Assembly (NCBI RefSeq): GCF_000684975.1
Contig: NZ_BAXZ01000005.1
Span: 318,792 to 382,791 of the forward strand
Source: Paraburkholderia acidipaludis NBRC 101816
GTDB lineage: Bacteria; Pseudomonadota; Gammaproteobacteria; Burkholderiales; Burkholderiaceae
Direction of reading: 5' to 3'
Length of the DNA: 64,000 nucleotides
Shown here: positions 40,982 to 50,500 of the stretch, one piece after another
How the letters are laid out: each line of letters starts with the position of its first letter
How positions within the stretch are numbered: the first letter of the stretch is position 1
Notes under the pieces: model-generated
What the model was told of the DNA's origin: nothing
Seen by the model: the letters and a program-made list of their open reading frames with translations, nothing else
Databases searched by the model: none
Position numbers and translations under genes: made by a program

Positions 40982-42214
40982 TCAGAAGTTGCCGAGGAAC
41001 CAGTCTTTCATCCGCGTGAAGACCTGGCCCATCGACCCCGACTGCACGGCAACCTTGCGCCCGCGCATGCGCTGCGAGCGGCCTTCCACGAGCAGGCCCA
41101 TCGCCGTCGAGTAGCGCGGGTTGCGCACCACGTCGGCCAGACCGCCCGCATACTCCGGCACGCCAATGCGCACCGGCTTCAGGAAAATGTCTTCGCCCAG
41201 CTCGACCATGCCCGGCATCATCGCCGCGCCGCCCGTCAGCACGACGCCCGAGCTCAGCAGTTCTTCGTAGCCCGACTCGCGCACCACCTGCTGCACGAGC
41301 GAGAACAGCTCTTCCACGCGCGGCTCGATCACGGCCGCCAGCGCCTGGCGCGACAGCGTGCGTGGGCCACGTTCGCCGAGACCCGGCACCTCGATCATCT
41401 CGTCCGGATCGGCCAGCGCCTGCTTCGCGATGCCGTAGCTCACCTTGATGTCTTCCGCGTCGGGCGTGGGCGTGCGCAGCGCCATCGCGATGTCGCTCGT
41501 CACCTGGTCGCCCGCGATCGGAATCACCGCGGTATGGCGGATCGCGCCTTCGCTGAAGATCGCGATGTCGGTCGTGCCGCCGCCCACGTCCACCAGCACC
41601 ACGCCGAGCTCCTTCTCGTCGTCGGTGAGCACCGCCAGCGACGAAGCCAGCGGCTGCAGGATCAGGTCGTTCACCTCCAGGCCGCAGCGGCGCACGCACT
41701 TCACGATGTTCTGCGCCGCGCTCACCGCGCCCGTCACGATGTGCACCTTCACTTCGAGCCGGATGCCGCTCATCCCGATCGGCTCGCGCACATCCTCCTG
41801 ACCGTCGATGATGAATTCCTGCGTGAGGATATGCAGCACCTGCTGGTCGGTCGGGATGTTGATCGCCTTCGCCGTTTCGATCACGCGCGCAACATCCGTT
41901 TGCGTGACTTCCTTCTCCTTGATCGCGACCATGCCGCTCGAATTGAAGCTGCGAATATGGCTGCCCGCGATGCCGGTGAACACGTTAGTGATCTTGCAAT
42001 CGGCCATGAGTTCCGCTTCTTCGAGCGCGCGCTGGATCGATTGCACGGTGGCCTCGATATTCACCACCACGCCCTTCTTGAGTCCTTTCGATTCGCTCTG
42101 GCCGAGACCGATCACCTCGTAGTGGCCTTCGCCCTTCAGCTCGGCGACAACGGCCACTACCTTCGACGTCCCGATGTCGAGGGCGACCAGCAGATCCTTG
42201 TAGTCTTTACTCAT
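40982..42214 (-). CDS. ftsA: Cell division protein FtsA
   Basis: FtsA is an actin-like protein that anchors FtsZ to the inner membrane and recruits later divisome proteins. The 410-residue protein starts MSKDYKDLLVALDIGTSKVV with its phosphate-1 loop, has the 1C insertion around ARVIETAKAINIPTDQQVLH, a second phosphate loop (LVDVGGGTTDIAIF), and ends in the amphipathic membrane-targeting helix VFTRMKDWFLGNF. It lies 27 bp after ftsQ in the dcw run. Confidence 0.97.
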   Translation of the reverse strand: MSKDYKDLLVALDIGTSKVVAVVAELKGEGHYEVIGLGQSESKGLKKGVVVNIEATVQSIQRALEEAELMADCKITNVFTGIAGSHIRSFNSSGMVAIKEKEVTQTDVARVIETAKAINIPTDQQVLHILTQEFIIDGQEDVREPIGMSGIRLEVKVHIVTGAVSAAQNIVKCVRRCGLEVNDLILQPLASSLAVLTDDEKELGVVLVDVGGGTTDIAIFSEGAIRHTAVIPIAGDQVTSDIAMALRTPTPDAEDIKVSYGIAKQALADPDEMIEVPGLGERGPRTLSRQALAAVIEPRVEELFSLVQQVVRESGYEELLSSGVVLTGGAAMMPGMVELGEDIFLKPVRIGVPEYAGGLADVVRNPRYSTAMGLLVEGRSQRMRGRKVAVQSGSMGQVFTRMKDWFLGNF

Positions 42215-42241
42215 AGCGTGCTCGTTGCGTGTGATGTCTGG

Positions 42242-42994
42242 TTACTTCTTGCCTGGGGTCGTGTCGCTGATGAAGCGCATGCCGGCTGCCCGGATCGCAA
42301 AACCGTTCGGATAGCGTAAGTCCGCATATTCGATATCTTTCCCCCAACGTTGCGTGACCGCCGCCCATGCCACGACGAGCCGGTGCGTGCGCTCGGAGAG
42401 CGTGTCCGCGTTGCGCTCGCGGCCCAGTTCCACCTCCGTCCCGTTCGAGAGCTTCACCGTCCATGCGTAACGCGGCGAAAGCGTCACCTCGTCGGGCGTG
42501 AGGCCGAGCGGCGCAAACCATTTCTGGAAGTCGTGATAACGCGCGACCACTTCCTGCGCGCTGCCATCCGGGCCGTCGAACGCGGGCAGATCCTGATCGA
42601 GCTCGCCCTGGTTAGCCGTGAAGAGTTCGCCATCCGTGCTCACGAGCTGATCGCTGCCCCACGTGCCGAGCGGCTTGTATTCTTCCAACGACACGGCGAG
42701 CGCGTTCGGCCAGACACGTCGCACGCTCGCATGGCGCACCCATGGCATCTGCTCGAACATCTGACGCGCGGCATCGAGATCGACGGTGAAGAAGTTGCCC
42801 TTCAGATGGCCGACCACGCTCTGACGCACCGTAGGCGCATTGATGTGGTCGATATCGCCCTCGACGCGGATCTCGCGCAGCGCGAAGTTCGGCCGCTGCA
42901 CGAGCCAGTAGCAGCCAGCCGCCAGCAGTGCAAGCGCGAGGAGCGCGTGCAACGCGTTGGTGGCAAGGTTGAGCTGGCGTACGTTATTCCACAT
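42242..42994 (-). CDS. ftsQ: Cell division protein FtsQ
   Basis: A bitopic membrane protein that links FtsB/FtsL with the divisome. The 250 residues show one N-terminal membrane segment (ATNALHALLALALLAAGCYW, about 12-31), then the POTRA domain (LREIRVEGDIDHINAPTVRQ) and a FtsQ beta domain ending near residue 235. The length and domain order are standard. It follows ddl by 63 bp and precedes ftsA. Confidence 0.95.
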   Translation of the reverse strand: MWNNVRQLNLATNALHALLALALLAAGCYWLVQRPNFALREIRVEGDIDHINAPTVRQSVVGHLKGNFFTVDLDAARQMFEQMPWVRHASVRRVWPNALAVSLEEYKPLGTWGSDQLVSTDGELFTANQGELDQDLPAFDGPDGSAQEVVARYHDFQKWFAPLGLTPDEVTLSPRYAWTVKLSNGTEVELGRERNADTLSERTHRLVVAWAAVTQRWGKDIEYADLRYPNGFAIRAAGMRFISDTTPGKK

Positions 42995-43057
42995 TTCGAG
43001 ATTGTTGCGTCAAAGGGTCCGGTGCAATCCGTTGATCAAGTGAGTCAGTTAGCGGGG

Positions 43058-44008
43058 TTAGTCCTTCAGCGTGAGCGACAGCACCTTCACGACCAGTTCC
43101 TGATACGGGATGCCGACCGCGCGCGCAGCCTTGGGCGGCAGCGAGTGATCGGTCATGCCCGGCGCCGTGTTCACTTCGAGGAAATACGGGTTGCCCGCGC
43201 CGTCGATCATGAAGTCGGCGCGGCCCCAGTCGGTGCAGCCGAGCACGTCGAACGCGCGGCGCGCGAGCTTCTTGAGGCGCGCCTCTTCCTCCGGCGCCAC
43301 GCCGCACGGAATCAGGTATTGCGTCGTGTCGAGAATGTACTTCGCGTCGTAGTCGTAGAACTCGCCCGCGGGCACGATCTTGATGAGCGGCAGGTCGAGG
43401 TCGCCTGCGACGCATGCCGTGTACTCGCCGCCGCCTTCGATGCTCTTCTCGACCAGCACGATCTTGTCGTACTTCGCGGCTTCCTCGATTGCTGCGACGA
43501 GTTGGTCCGCGGCTTTCACCTTGATCACGGCCACGCTCGAGCCCTCGCTCGCGGGCTTCACGAAAAGCGGCAGACCGAGCTTCGCCACGATCTGCGGCGC
43601 GCGCGCGGCGTAGTCGTCGCCGCGCAGCACGGCTTCGAACGGCGGCGTAGGAATGCCGAGCTGCTGCCACACGAGCTTGCTGCGGAACTTGTCGAGCCCG
43701 AGCGCCGAGCCGAGCACGCCGGTGCCCGTATAGCGAATGCCGTAGAAGTCGAGCGCGCCCTGGATCTGGCCGTTCTCGCCATAACCGCCATGCAGCGCAT
43801 TGAACGCGCGCACGAAACCTTCGTCCTTGAGCGCCGAAAGCGGCCGCTCGGACGGGTCGAAGAGATGCGCGTCGATGCCGGCGCCCGTAAGCGCCTGATG
43901 CACGAGACGGCCCGAGTTGAGCGACACCTCGCGCTCGGCGGACACGCCGCCGAGCAACACTGCCACCTTGCCGAATTGCTTAGGGTCGAGACTGCTCATG
44001 TCGCTCAC
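43058..44008 (-). CDS. ddl: D-alanine--D-alanine ligase
   Basis: Ddl makes the D-Ala-D-Ala dipeptide for peptidoglycan precursors. The 316-residue ATP-grasp enzyme has GKVAVLLGGVSAEREVSLNS at the N-terminus, HGGYGENGQIQGALDFYGI, EGSSVAVIKVK and the C-terminal EVNTAPGMTDHSLPPKAAR metal and product loop. The GTG start at 44008 overlaps murC by 4 bp; an ATG at 43999 is an alternative. It is the ddlB-type copy of the dcw cluster. Confidence 0.96.
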   Translation of the reverse strand: MSDMSSLDPKQFGKVAVLLGGVSAEREVSLNSGRLVHQALTGAGIDAHLFDPSERPLSALKDEGFVRAFNALHGGYGENGQIQGALDFYGIRYTGTGVLGSALGLDKFRSKLVWQQLGIPTPPFEAVLRGDDYAARAPQIVAKLGLPLFVKPASEGSSVAVIKVKAADQLVAAIEEAAKYDKIVLVEKSIEGGGEYTACVAGDLDLPLIKIVPAGEFYDYDAKYILDTTQYLIPCGVAPEEEARLKKLARRAFDVLGCTDWGRADFMIDGAGNPYFLEVNTAPGMTDHSLPPKAARAVGIPYQELVVKVLSLTLKD

Positions 44009-45399
44009 ACCTTCTGTTCCTGTGCGGCGATCCGGCCCGGCACGCCGCCGATCGAACCCGCACCCATCGTAATCACCACGTCGCCGTCGCGGACCACGGC
44101 GGCGAGCGCCTCCGGCACTTCGTCCACCGTTTCCACGAACACCGGCTCGACCTTGCCCGCCACACGGATCGCGCGTGCGAGCGCGCGGCCGTCGGCGGCA
44201 ACGATCGGCGCTTCGCCGGCCGCGTAGACGTCGGTCAGCACGAGCGCGTCGACGGTCGACAGCACCTTCACGAAATCTTCAAAGCAGTCGCGCGTGCGCG
44301 TAAAGCGGTGCGGCTGGAACGCCAGCACGAGACGCCGCTCGGGGAACGCGCCGCGCGCGGCCGCGATGGTCGCGGCCATCTCCACCGGGTGATGCCCATA
44401 ATCGTCGATCAACGTGTAGGTGCCGCCGCCGTTGACGGGAATTTCGCCATAACGCTGGAAACGGCGTCCCACGCCGTTGAATTCGGCGAGCGCGCGCTGG
44501 ATGTCGGCGTCCTTCACTTCGAGTTCGGTCGCGATCGCGATCGCGGCCAGCGCATTCTGCACGTTGTGCGTGCCCGGCAGATTCAGCACGATGTCGAGCG
44601 ACGGCGCGTCCTCGCGCATCGCCGTGAAGTGCATCTTGCCGTCGTGCGCGACGACATTCACCGCGCGCACCTGCGCATCGGATGCAAGACCGTAGCGGAT
44701 GATCGGCTTCGAAACGAACGGCAGGATTTCCTTCACGTTCGGATCGTCCACGCACAGCACCGCGATGCCGTAGAACGGCAGCCGGTGCGTGAATTCGATG
44801 AACGCCTGCTTCAGGCGCGCGAAGTCGTGCCCGTAGGTGTCCATGTGATCGGCGTCGATATTCGTGATGACTTCGATCACCGGAAAGAGATTGAGGAACG
44901 ACGCGTCCGACTCGTCGGCCTCGGCGACGATGAAGTCGCCGGTGCCGAGGCGCGCATTCGCGCCCGCGCTGATGAGGCGCCCGCCGATCACGAAGGTCGG
45001 GTCGAGCCCGCCCGCCGCCAGCACGCTCGCCACGAGCGAGGTGGTGGTGGTCTTGCCGTGCGTGCCCGCAATCGCGATGCCCTGCTTCAGGCGCATCAGC
45101 TCCGCGAGCATCACGGCGCGCGGCACGATGGGGATGCGGCGGTGTCGCGCCGCCAGCACTTCGGGGTTGTCGCTGCGCACGGCCGTGGAGACGACCACGG
45201 CGTTCGCGCCTTCGATGTTCTCTTCGGCGTGACCGATCGAGATGCGCGCGCCGAGCGCCGCGAGGCGGTCGGTAACGCCGTTCTTCGCGAGGTCCGAGCC
45301 GCTCACCTGATAGCCGAGATTGACGAGCACTTCGGCAATGCCGCTCATGCCTGCGCCGCCGATGCCGACGAAATGGATATGTTTGACGATGTGTTTCAT
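44005..45399 (-). CDS. murC: UDP-N-acetylmuramate--L-alanine ligase
   Basis: MurC adds L-Ala to UDP-MurNAc, the first amino acid of the stem peptide. The 464-residue Mur ligase starts MKHIVKHIHFVGIGGAGMSG, has the ATP loop GTHGKTTTTSLVASVL, EADESDASFLNL and the C-terminal domain with DDYGHHPVEMAATIAAAR. It overlaps murG upstream and ddl downstream by 4 bp each, so translation of the block is probably coupled. Confidence 0.97.
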   Translation of the reverse strand: MKHIVKHIHFVGIGGAGMSGIAEVLVNLGYQVSGSDLAKNGVTDRLAALGARISIGHAEENIEGANAVVVSTAVRSDNPEVLAARHRRIPIVPRAVMLAELMRLKQGIAIAGTHGKTTTTSLVASVLAAGGLDPTFVIGGRLISAGANARLGTGDFIVAEADESDASFLNLFPVIEVITNIDADHMDTYGHDFARLKQAFIEFTHRLPFYGIAVLCVDDPNVKEILPFVSKPIIRYGLASDAQVRAVNVVAHDGKMHFTAMREDAPSLDIVLNLPGTHNVQNALAAIAIATELEVKDADIQRALAEFNGVGRRFQRYGEIPVNGGGTYTLIDDYGHHPVEMAATIAAARGAFPERRLVLAFQPHRFTRTRDCFEDFVKVLSTVDALVLTDVYAAGEAPIVAADGRALARAIRVAGKVEPVFVETVDEVPEALAAVVRDGDVVITMGAGSIGGVPGRIAAQEQKV

Positions 45400-46508
45400 T
45401 GCTTTCCTCCCGCACTAGCGCCCGCCACCGCCGCGCAGATGCTCGCGACCTGATCGGCGGCGTCGGGTTTCGCGAGCGCGCGGGCGCGCTCGGCCATTTC
45501 CGCCAGCGTTTCTCTTGTTTGTTGCCGCAGCCAGTCGGCGAGTCCTTCCGCCGTCAGGTCGCGTTGCTGCACCACGCGCGCCGCGTCCTTGTCGGCCAGG
45601 AACGCGGCGTTGGTGGTCTGATGGTCGTCCACGGCGAACGGGAACGGCACGAAGCACGCCGCCACCCCCACCGCCGCGATTTCCGCAACCGTCATCGCGC
45701 CCGAGCGGCAGATGACGAGGTCGGCGTTGGCGTAGGCGCTCGCCATGTCGTCGATGAACGGCACGAGCCGCACGCTCTCGCCTGCGTTTGCGTCCAGCAA
45801 GCCCGCGTCGGCGTAGTTCGCCTTCAGCGCGTCGATATGCTTCGCGCCCGCCTGATGCACGACCAACGGACGTTCGCCCGGCGCGAGCAGCGCCAGCGCG
45901 CGCGGCACGACTTCGTTAAGCGCCGTCGCGCCAAGGCTACCGCCCACCACGAGCACGTGTAGCGGACCGCTGCGCGCCGCATAGCGGACGCGCGGCGCTT
46001 CCACGTGCGCCAGCTCTTCGCGAATCGGATTGCCGGTCCATTCGCCGTGCGGCAGCGCGCCCGGGAAGGCGACAAGCACGCGCTTCGCGAGTTTGGCGAG
46101 CACCTTGTTCGCAAGGCCCGCGATCGAGTTCTGCTCGTGCAGCACGAGCGGACGCCCCGTCATCGCGCTCATCACGCCCGCCGGGAACGTGATGTAGCCG
46201 CCCATGCCGAGCACGACGTCCGGCTTCACGCGCGCGAGTGCCGCGCGGCTCTGCGTGAACGCGCGCAGCAGGTTCAGCGGCAGCATCAGCTTGGTCTTGA
46301 TGCCCTTGCCGCGCACGCCGCCAAACCGCACATATTCCATCGGAATGCCGTGCTTCGGCACGAGCGTCGCTTCCATGCCCGCGGGATTGCCGAGCCACAC
46401 CACGCACCAGCCCCACGCCTGCATGCGGCGCGCGACCGCGAGCCCGGGGAACACGTGCCCCCCCGTGCCGCCGGCCATCACCATGAGCGTGCGCGGTGCA
46501 GCAGTCAT
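45396..46508 (-). CDS. murG: UDP-GlcNAc:lipid I N-acetylglucosaminyltransferase
   Basis: MurG turns lipid I into lipid II at the inner face of the membrane. The ATG at 46508 (MTAAPRTLMVMAGGTGGHVF) gives 370 residues; a much longer open frame upstream is the antisense-free overlap with ftsW in another frame and is not part of it. The glycine-rich GGTGGHVFPGLAVAR and the C-terminal nucleotide loop with CRSGAMTVAEIAAVG are present. It overlaps ftsW and murC by 4 bp. Confidence 0.96.
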   Translation of the reverse strand: MTAAPRTLMVMAGGTGGHVFPGLAVARRMQAWGWCVVWLGNPAGMEATLVPKHGIPMEYVRFGGVRGKGIKTKLMLPLNLLRAFTQSRAALARVKPDVVLGMGGYITFPAGVMSAMTGRPLVLHEQNSIAGLANKVLAKLAKRVLVAFPGALPHGEWTGNPIREELAHVEAPRVRYAARSGPLHVLVVGGSLGATALNEVVPRALALLAPGERPLVVHQAGAKHIDALKANYADAGLLDANAGESVRLVPFIDDMASAYANADLVICRSGAMTVAEIAAVGVAACFVPFPFAVDDHQTTNAAFLADKDAARVVQQRDLTAEGLADWLRQQTRETLAEMAERARALAKPDAADQVASICAAVAGASAGGKQ

Positions 46509-47767
46509 ACCTTGCCTCCGCGCATCAAGACCCGGTTCTCGTAATCCACGCGCAAGAGCAGCGCCACCGCGATGCAGTTGAGCAGAATGCCCGAGCCGCC
46601 GTAACTCACGAGCGGCAGCGTAAGACCCTTGGTGGGCAGCAGGCCGAGGTTCACGCCCATGTTGATGAACGCCTGCGCGCCGAACCACACGCCGATGCCC
46701 TTCGCGACGAGCCCCGCGAACGTGCGGTCGAGCGCGAGCGCCTGGCGGCCGATCTCGAACGAGCGGCGCACGATCCAGTAGAACAGCAGGATCACGACCA
46801 GCACGCCGACGAAGCCGAGTTCCTCGCCGATCACGGCGAGAATGAAGTCGGTGTGCGCTTCGGGCAGGTAGTTGAGCTTTTCGACGCTGCCGCCGAGACC
46901 CACGCCGAACCACTCGCCGCGCCCGAACGCGATCAGCGAGTGCGTGAGCTGATACGCCTTGCCCTGCGCGTAGCGGTCGTCCCACGGATCGAGGTACGCG
47001 AAGATCCGCTCGCGGCGCCAGGGCGAGAGCCACACGAGCATCGTGAACGTGCCCACCGCCGTCGCCACGAGGCCGCCGAACAGCTTGCCGTTCACGCCGC
47101 CGAGGAACAGCACGCCCATCGCGATCGCGGCGATCACCATGAACGCGCCCATGTCGGGTTCGAGCAGCAGCAGCGCGCCCACCACGCCCACGGCGAACGC
47201 CATCGGCAGGAAGCCCTTGGCGAAGCTGTGCATGTACTCCTGCTTGCGCACCGTGTAGTTCGCCGCGTAAATCGTCACGGCGAGCTTCATGATTTCGGAC
47301 GGCTGCATGTTCGTGATGCCGAGCGGAATCCAGCGGCGCGCGCCGTTCACGCCCTTGCCGATGTGCGGAATCAGCACGACGACGAGCATGACGAGCGCGA
47401 TCAGGAAGAGCTTCGGCGCGTAGCGGTCCCACGTCGAAACGGGGATGCGGAACGCCACGACCGCCGCGATCGAAGCGATCACGAGCGAGGCGATGTGGCG
47501 CACGAGGAACGCGTAGTCGTGGTACGAGGCGTACTTCGGCGAATCGGGCATCGCGATCGAGGCCGAATACACCATCACCACGCCGAGGCCAAGCAGCGCA
47601 ATCACGGCCCACAGCAGCGAGTGGTCGTAGTCGAGCATGCGCGAACGCGCGGGGCGCACACCGTTGACGACGCTCGCAAGCCCCCCCGAGCGCGCCGCAC
47701 CGCCCCCCGAGGCAGCGCCGCCGCCCTCGCCCGACAGACGTGAACCGAACCGTTCGGACCAGCTCAT
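46505..47767 (-). CDS. ftsW: SEDS peptidoglycan glycosyltransferase FtsW
   Basis: FtsW polymerises lipid II at the septum with FtsI. The ATG at 47767 (MSWSERFGSRLSGEGGGAAS) overlaps the murD stop by 4 bp; the protein of 420 residues has a Gly/Ala-rich cytoplasmic tail of about 45 residues and then about ten membrane segments. GVNGARRWIPLGITNMQPSE and PTKGLTLPLVSYGGSGIL are SEDS hallmarks. It sits between murD and murG as expected. Confidence 0.96.
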   Translation of the reverse strand: MSWSERFGSRLSGEGGGAASGGGAARSGGLASVVNGVRPARSRMLDYDHSLLWAVIALLGLGVVMVYSASIAMPDSPKYASYHDYAFLVRHIASLVIASIAAVVAFRIPVSTWDRYAPKLFLIALVMLVVVLIPHIGKGVNGARRWIPLGITNMQPSEIMKLAVTIYAANYTVRKQEYMHSFAKGFLPMAFAVGVVGALLLLEPDMGAFMVIAAIAMGVLFLGGVNGKLFGGLVATAVGTFTMLVWLSPWRRERIFAYLDPWDDRYAQGKAYQLTHSLIAFGRGEWFGVGLGGSVEKLNYLPEAHTDFILAVIGEELGFVGVLVVILLFYWIVRRSFEIGRQALALDRTFAGLVAKGIGVWFGAQAFINMGVNLGLLPTKGLTLPLVSYGGSGILLNCIAVALLLRVDYENRVLMRGGKV

Positions 47768-49278
47768 ATCATCGTCCCCCGTTCTGCGGCGATTTCCTCG
47801 ACCGTGTCGTGGAACACGGCTGCGCGATGAGCGTAACCCCTGAACATGTCGAAGCTCGCACAGGCCGGCGAAAGCAGCACGACGTCGCCAGGCTGAGCGA
47901 GCGCCGTCGCAGCGCGTGTGGCGGCTTCGAGCGTCGGATGGTCGTCGATCACGATGCCGGTAGACGCCAGCGCAGCACGGATTTGCGGCGCGTCGCGACC
48001 GATCAGCATCACCGCGCGGCACCAGCGCTCGACGGGGGCCGCAAGCGGTTCGAAGTCCTGACCCTTGCCGTCGCCGCCCGCGATCAGCACCGCGCGCTGC
48101 GCGAGGCCGTCGAGCGCCGCGACCGTCGCGCCGACGTTCGTGCCCTTGCTGTCGTCCACGTAATCGATGCCGTCGATCGAGGCGATCAGCTCCACGCGAT
48201 GCGGCTCGCCGCGATACTCGCGCAAACCGTGCAACAGCGGCGCGGCGGGCAGGTCGATCGCGCGCGCGAGCGCGAACGCGGCCAGCGCGTTTGCTGCGTT
48301 ATGCAGACCGCGAATCCGCAGGGCGTCGGCCGGCATGAGGCGCTTGTTGGCGAGATTCACCGGCGCCGTCTCCTGCTGCTTGCGCCGGCGCGCGGAGACC
48401 GGTTCGTCCGTCGCGTCGCGATCGTGCGCCTGCACGAGCCACAGCATGCCGTTGTCGCGCGAGAGGCCGTAGTCGCCGTCCTGCCGCGGCTCGTCGACGC
48501 CGAACGTGACCACGCGAGCCGTGTTGTCCGCGGACGACGCGAGCGACATCACGCGCGCGTCGTCGCGGTTGAGCACGCGCGTCGTTTGCGGCCCGAAAAT
48601 GCGGCCCTTCGCGGCCGCGTAGGCGTCGAGCCCGCCGTGCCAGTCGAGGTGGTCCTGCGTGATGTTCAGGATGGCGGCGGCGGCGGGAGCGAACGTGTGC
48701 GACGTCTCCAGCTGGAAGCTCGACAGTTCGAGCACCCAGACGTCGGGCAGCGCGGTGTTGTCGATCGCTTCGGCGAGCTTGTCGAGCATCGCCGGGCTGA
48801 TGTTGCCGGCCACCGCCACGCGCTTGCCCGCGCGCGCGCAGAGCAGGCCCGCGAGGCTCGTCGTCGTGGTCTTGCCGTTCGTGCCGGTGATCGCGAGCAC
48901 CTTCGGCGCGTAGCCGCTCTCTCCCAGGTGCTTCAAAGCCTGCGCAAAAAGTTCGAGTTCGCCCCACACGTCGATGCCGCGTTCGCGCGCGGCTGCGAGC
49001 AGCGGCACGAGATCGGCTGCGAGCGGCGAGAGGCCGGGGCTGATGGCGACGAGTTCGACGCCGTCGAGCAGCGCCGTCGAGAACGCGCCGCCGACGAAAT
49101 CGGCGTCGATGCCGTGCACGGCGAGTTCGGGCAGGCCGGGCGGCACTTCGCGCGTATCGGCAATGCGCAGGCGGCAACCGTGCCGCGCACACCAGCGCGC
49201 CATGGCAAGCCCGGATTCACCGAGCCCCAGCACGAGCACCATCGGCTTTTGCCGATCCCGAAACTTCTCGCCAAACAT
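47764..49278 (-). CDS. murD: UDP-N-acetylmuramoylalanine--D-glutamate ligase
   Basis: MurD adds D-Glu to UDP-MurNAc-L-Ala. The ATG at 49278 (MFGEKFRDRQKPMVLVLGLG) gives 504 residues, within the long beta-proteobacterial range because of a Lys/Arg-rich insertion (about residues 300-325). ATP loop TGTNGKTTTTSLAGLL, NITQDHLDWHG and the C-terminal LLSPACASFDMFRGY fit the Mur ligase family. It overlaps ftsW by 4 bp and follows mraY by 32 bp. Confidence 0.96.
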   Translation of the reverse strand: MFGEKFRDRQKPMVLVLGLGESGLAMARWCARHGCRLRIADTREVPPGLPELAVHGIDADFVGGAFSTALLDGVELVAISPGLSPLAADLVPLLAAARERGIDVWGELELFAQALKHLGESGYAPKVLAITGTNGKTTTTSLAGLLCARAGKRVAVAGNISPAMLDKLAEAIDNTALPDVWVLELSSFQLETSHTFAPAAAAILNITQDHLDWHGGLDAYAAAKGRIFGPQTTRVLNRDDARVMSLASSADNTARVVTFGVDEPRQDGDYGLSRDNGMLWLVQAHDRDATDEPVSARRRKQQETAPVNLANKRLMPADALRIRGLHNAANALAAFALARAIDLPAAPLLHGLREYRGEPHRVELIASIDGIDYVDDSKGTNVGATVAALDGLAQRAVLIAGGDGKGQDFEPLAAPVERWCRAVMLIGRDAPQIRAALASTGIVIDDHPTLEAATRAATALAQPGDVVLLSPACASFDMFRGYAHRAAVFHDTVEEIAAERGTMI

Positions 49279-49310
49279 CGCTTGCTTTCCTTGATGACTT
49301 ACTTGATGGC

Positions 49311-50480
49311 TCAGCGCAGCTTGAGCGTGGACAGACCGAACAGGCACAGCATCAGCGTGATGACCCAGAAACGCACGACGACCTGCGTTTCCTTCCAGCC
49401 CGACAGCTCGAAGTGGTGATGCAGCGGCGCCATCTTGAAGATGCGCCGGCCCTCGCCATACCGCTTCTTGGTGTACTTGAACCAGGTGACCTGCAGCATC
49501 ACGGAGAACGTCTCCGCAACGAAGATGCCGCCCATGATGAAGAGCACGATTTCCTGGCGCACGATCACGGCAATCGTGCCGAGCGCGCCGCCCAGCGCGA
49601 GCGCGCCCACGTCGCCCATGAACACCTGGGCCGGATACGTGTTGAACCAGAGGAACGCGAGCCCTGCCCCGCCCATCGCCGAGCAGAAAATCAACAGCTC
49701 GCCCGCACCGGGAATGTGCGGGAACAGCAGGTACTTCGAGTAGACCGAACTGCCCATCACGTAGGCGAACACGCCGAGCGACGCGCCCACGAGCACGACC
49801 GGCATGATGACGAGGCCGTCGAGGCCGTCGGTGAGGTTCACGGCGTTGCTCGCGCCGACGATCACGAAATACGTGAGCGCAATGAAGCCCCATACGCCGA
49901 GCGGATAGCTGATCGACTTGAGGAACGGCAGCAGCAGGTCGGCGCGCGCGGGCAGGCCCATCGAGAGGCCGCTCCTCACCCACGCCATGAAGAGGTCGAA
50001 CACGCGCACGTTGCTCGCCTCGGACACGCTGAAGGCGAGATACACGGCGGCGAAGAGGCCGATCACCGACTGCCAGAAATACTTCTCGCGCGAGGACATT
50101 CCGCGCGGATCCTTGTAGACGACCTTGCGATAGTCGTCCACCCAGCCGATCAGTCCGAACCCGAACGTCACGAGCATCACGATCCAGATGAAGCGGTTCG
50201 CGAGATCGGCCCAGAGCAGCGTCGAAACGGCGATGCCCAGCAGGATCAGGACGCCGCCCATGGTCGGCGTGCCCGACTTCACGAGATGCGTCTGCGGGCC
50301 GTCCGTGCGCACGGCCTGGCCGACTTTCATCGCGGTCAGCTTGCGAATGACCCACGGGCCCAGCACGAGCCCGATCGCCATCGCGGTGATGGTCGCCATC
50401 ACCGCGCGGAACGTCAGATAACTGAACACGCGCAAGAAGCTTGCGTCATTCTGCAGCCATTGCGCCAGCGCCAGTAACAT
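49311..50480 (-). CDS. mraY: Phospho-N-acetylmuramoyl-pentapeptide transferase
   Basis: MraY transfers phospho-MurNAc-pentapeptide to undecaprenyl phosphate, making lipid I. The 389-residue membrane protein has about ten segments; catalytic stretches include GTPTMGGVLILLG, NAVNLTDGLDGLVIMP (with the conserved Asp residues) and FMGDVGALALGGALG, followed by PLHHHFELSGWKE. The length is the longer beta-proteobacterial form. It follows murF by 20 bp. Confidence 0.97.
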   Translation of the reverse strand: MLLALAQWLQNDASFLRVFSYLTFRAVMATITAMAIGLVLGPWVIRKLTAMKVGQAVRTDGPQTHLVKSGTPTMGGVLILLGIAVSTLLWADLANRFIWIVMLVTFGFGLIGWVDDYRKVVYKDPRGMSSREKYFWQSVIGLFAAVYLAFSVSEASNVRVFDLFMAWVRSGLSMGLPARADLLLPFLKSISYPLGVWGFIALTYFVIVGASNAVNLTDGLDGLVIMPVVLVGASLGVFAYVMGSSVYSKYLLFPHIPGAGELLIFCSAMGGAGLAFLWFNTYPAQVFMGDVGALALGGALGTIAVIVRQEIVLFIMGGIFVAETFSVMLQVTWFKYTKKRYGEGRRIFKMAPLHHHFELSGWKETQVVVRFWVITLMLCLFGLSTLKLR

Positions 50481-50500
50481 GCCTTGTATTCCTTCGTATT

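Noticed and set aside
38702..42319. A 1205-codon open frame on the plus strand opposite ftsZ and ftsA
   Set aside because: It is the shadow of high-G+C genes on the other strand. Its translation is Arg/His-rich, repetitive and without any domain, while the minus strand holds clear FtsZ and FtsA.
45396..47612. A 738-residue MurG fusion
   Set aside because: The frame is open upstream by chance across ftsW. MurG starts at 46508 with its glycine-rich motif, and ftsW occupies the upstream DNA in another frame.
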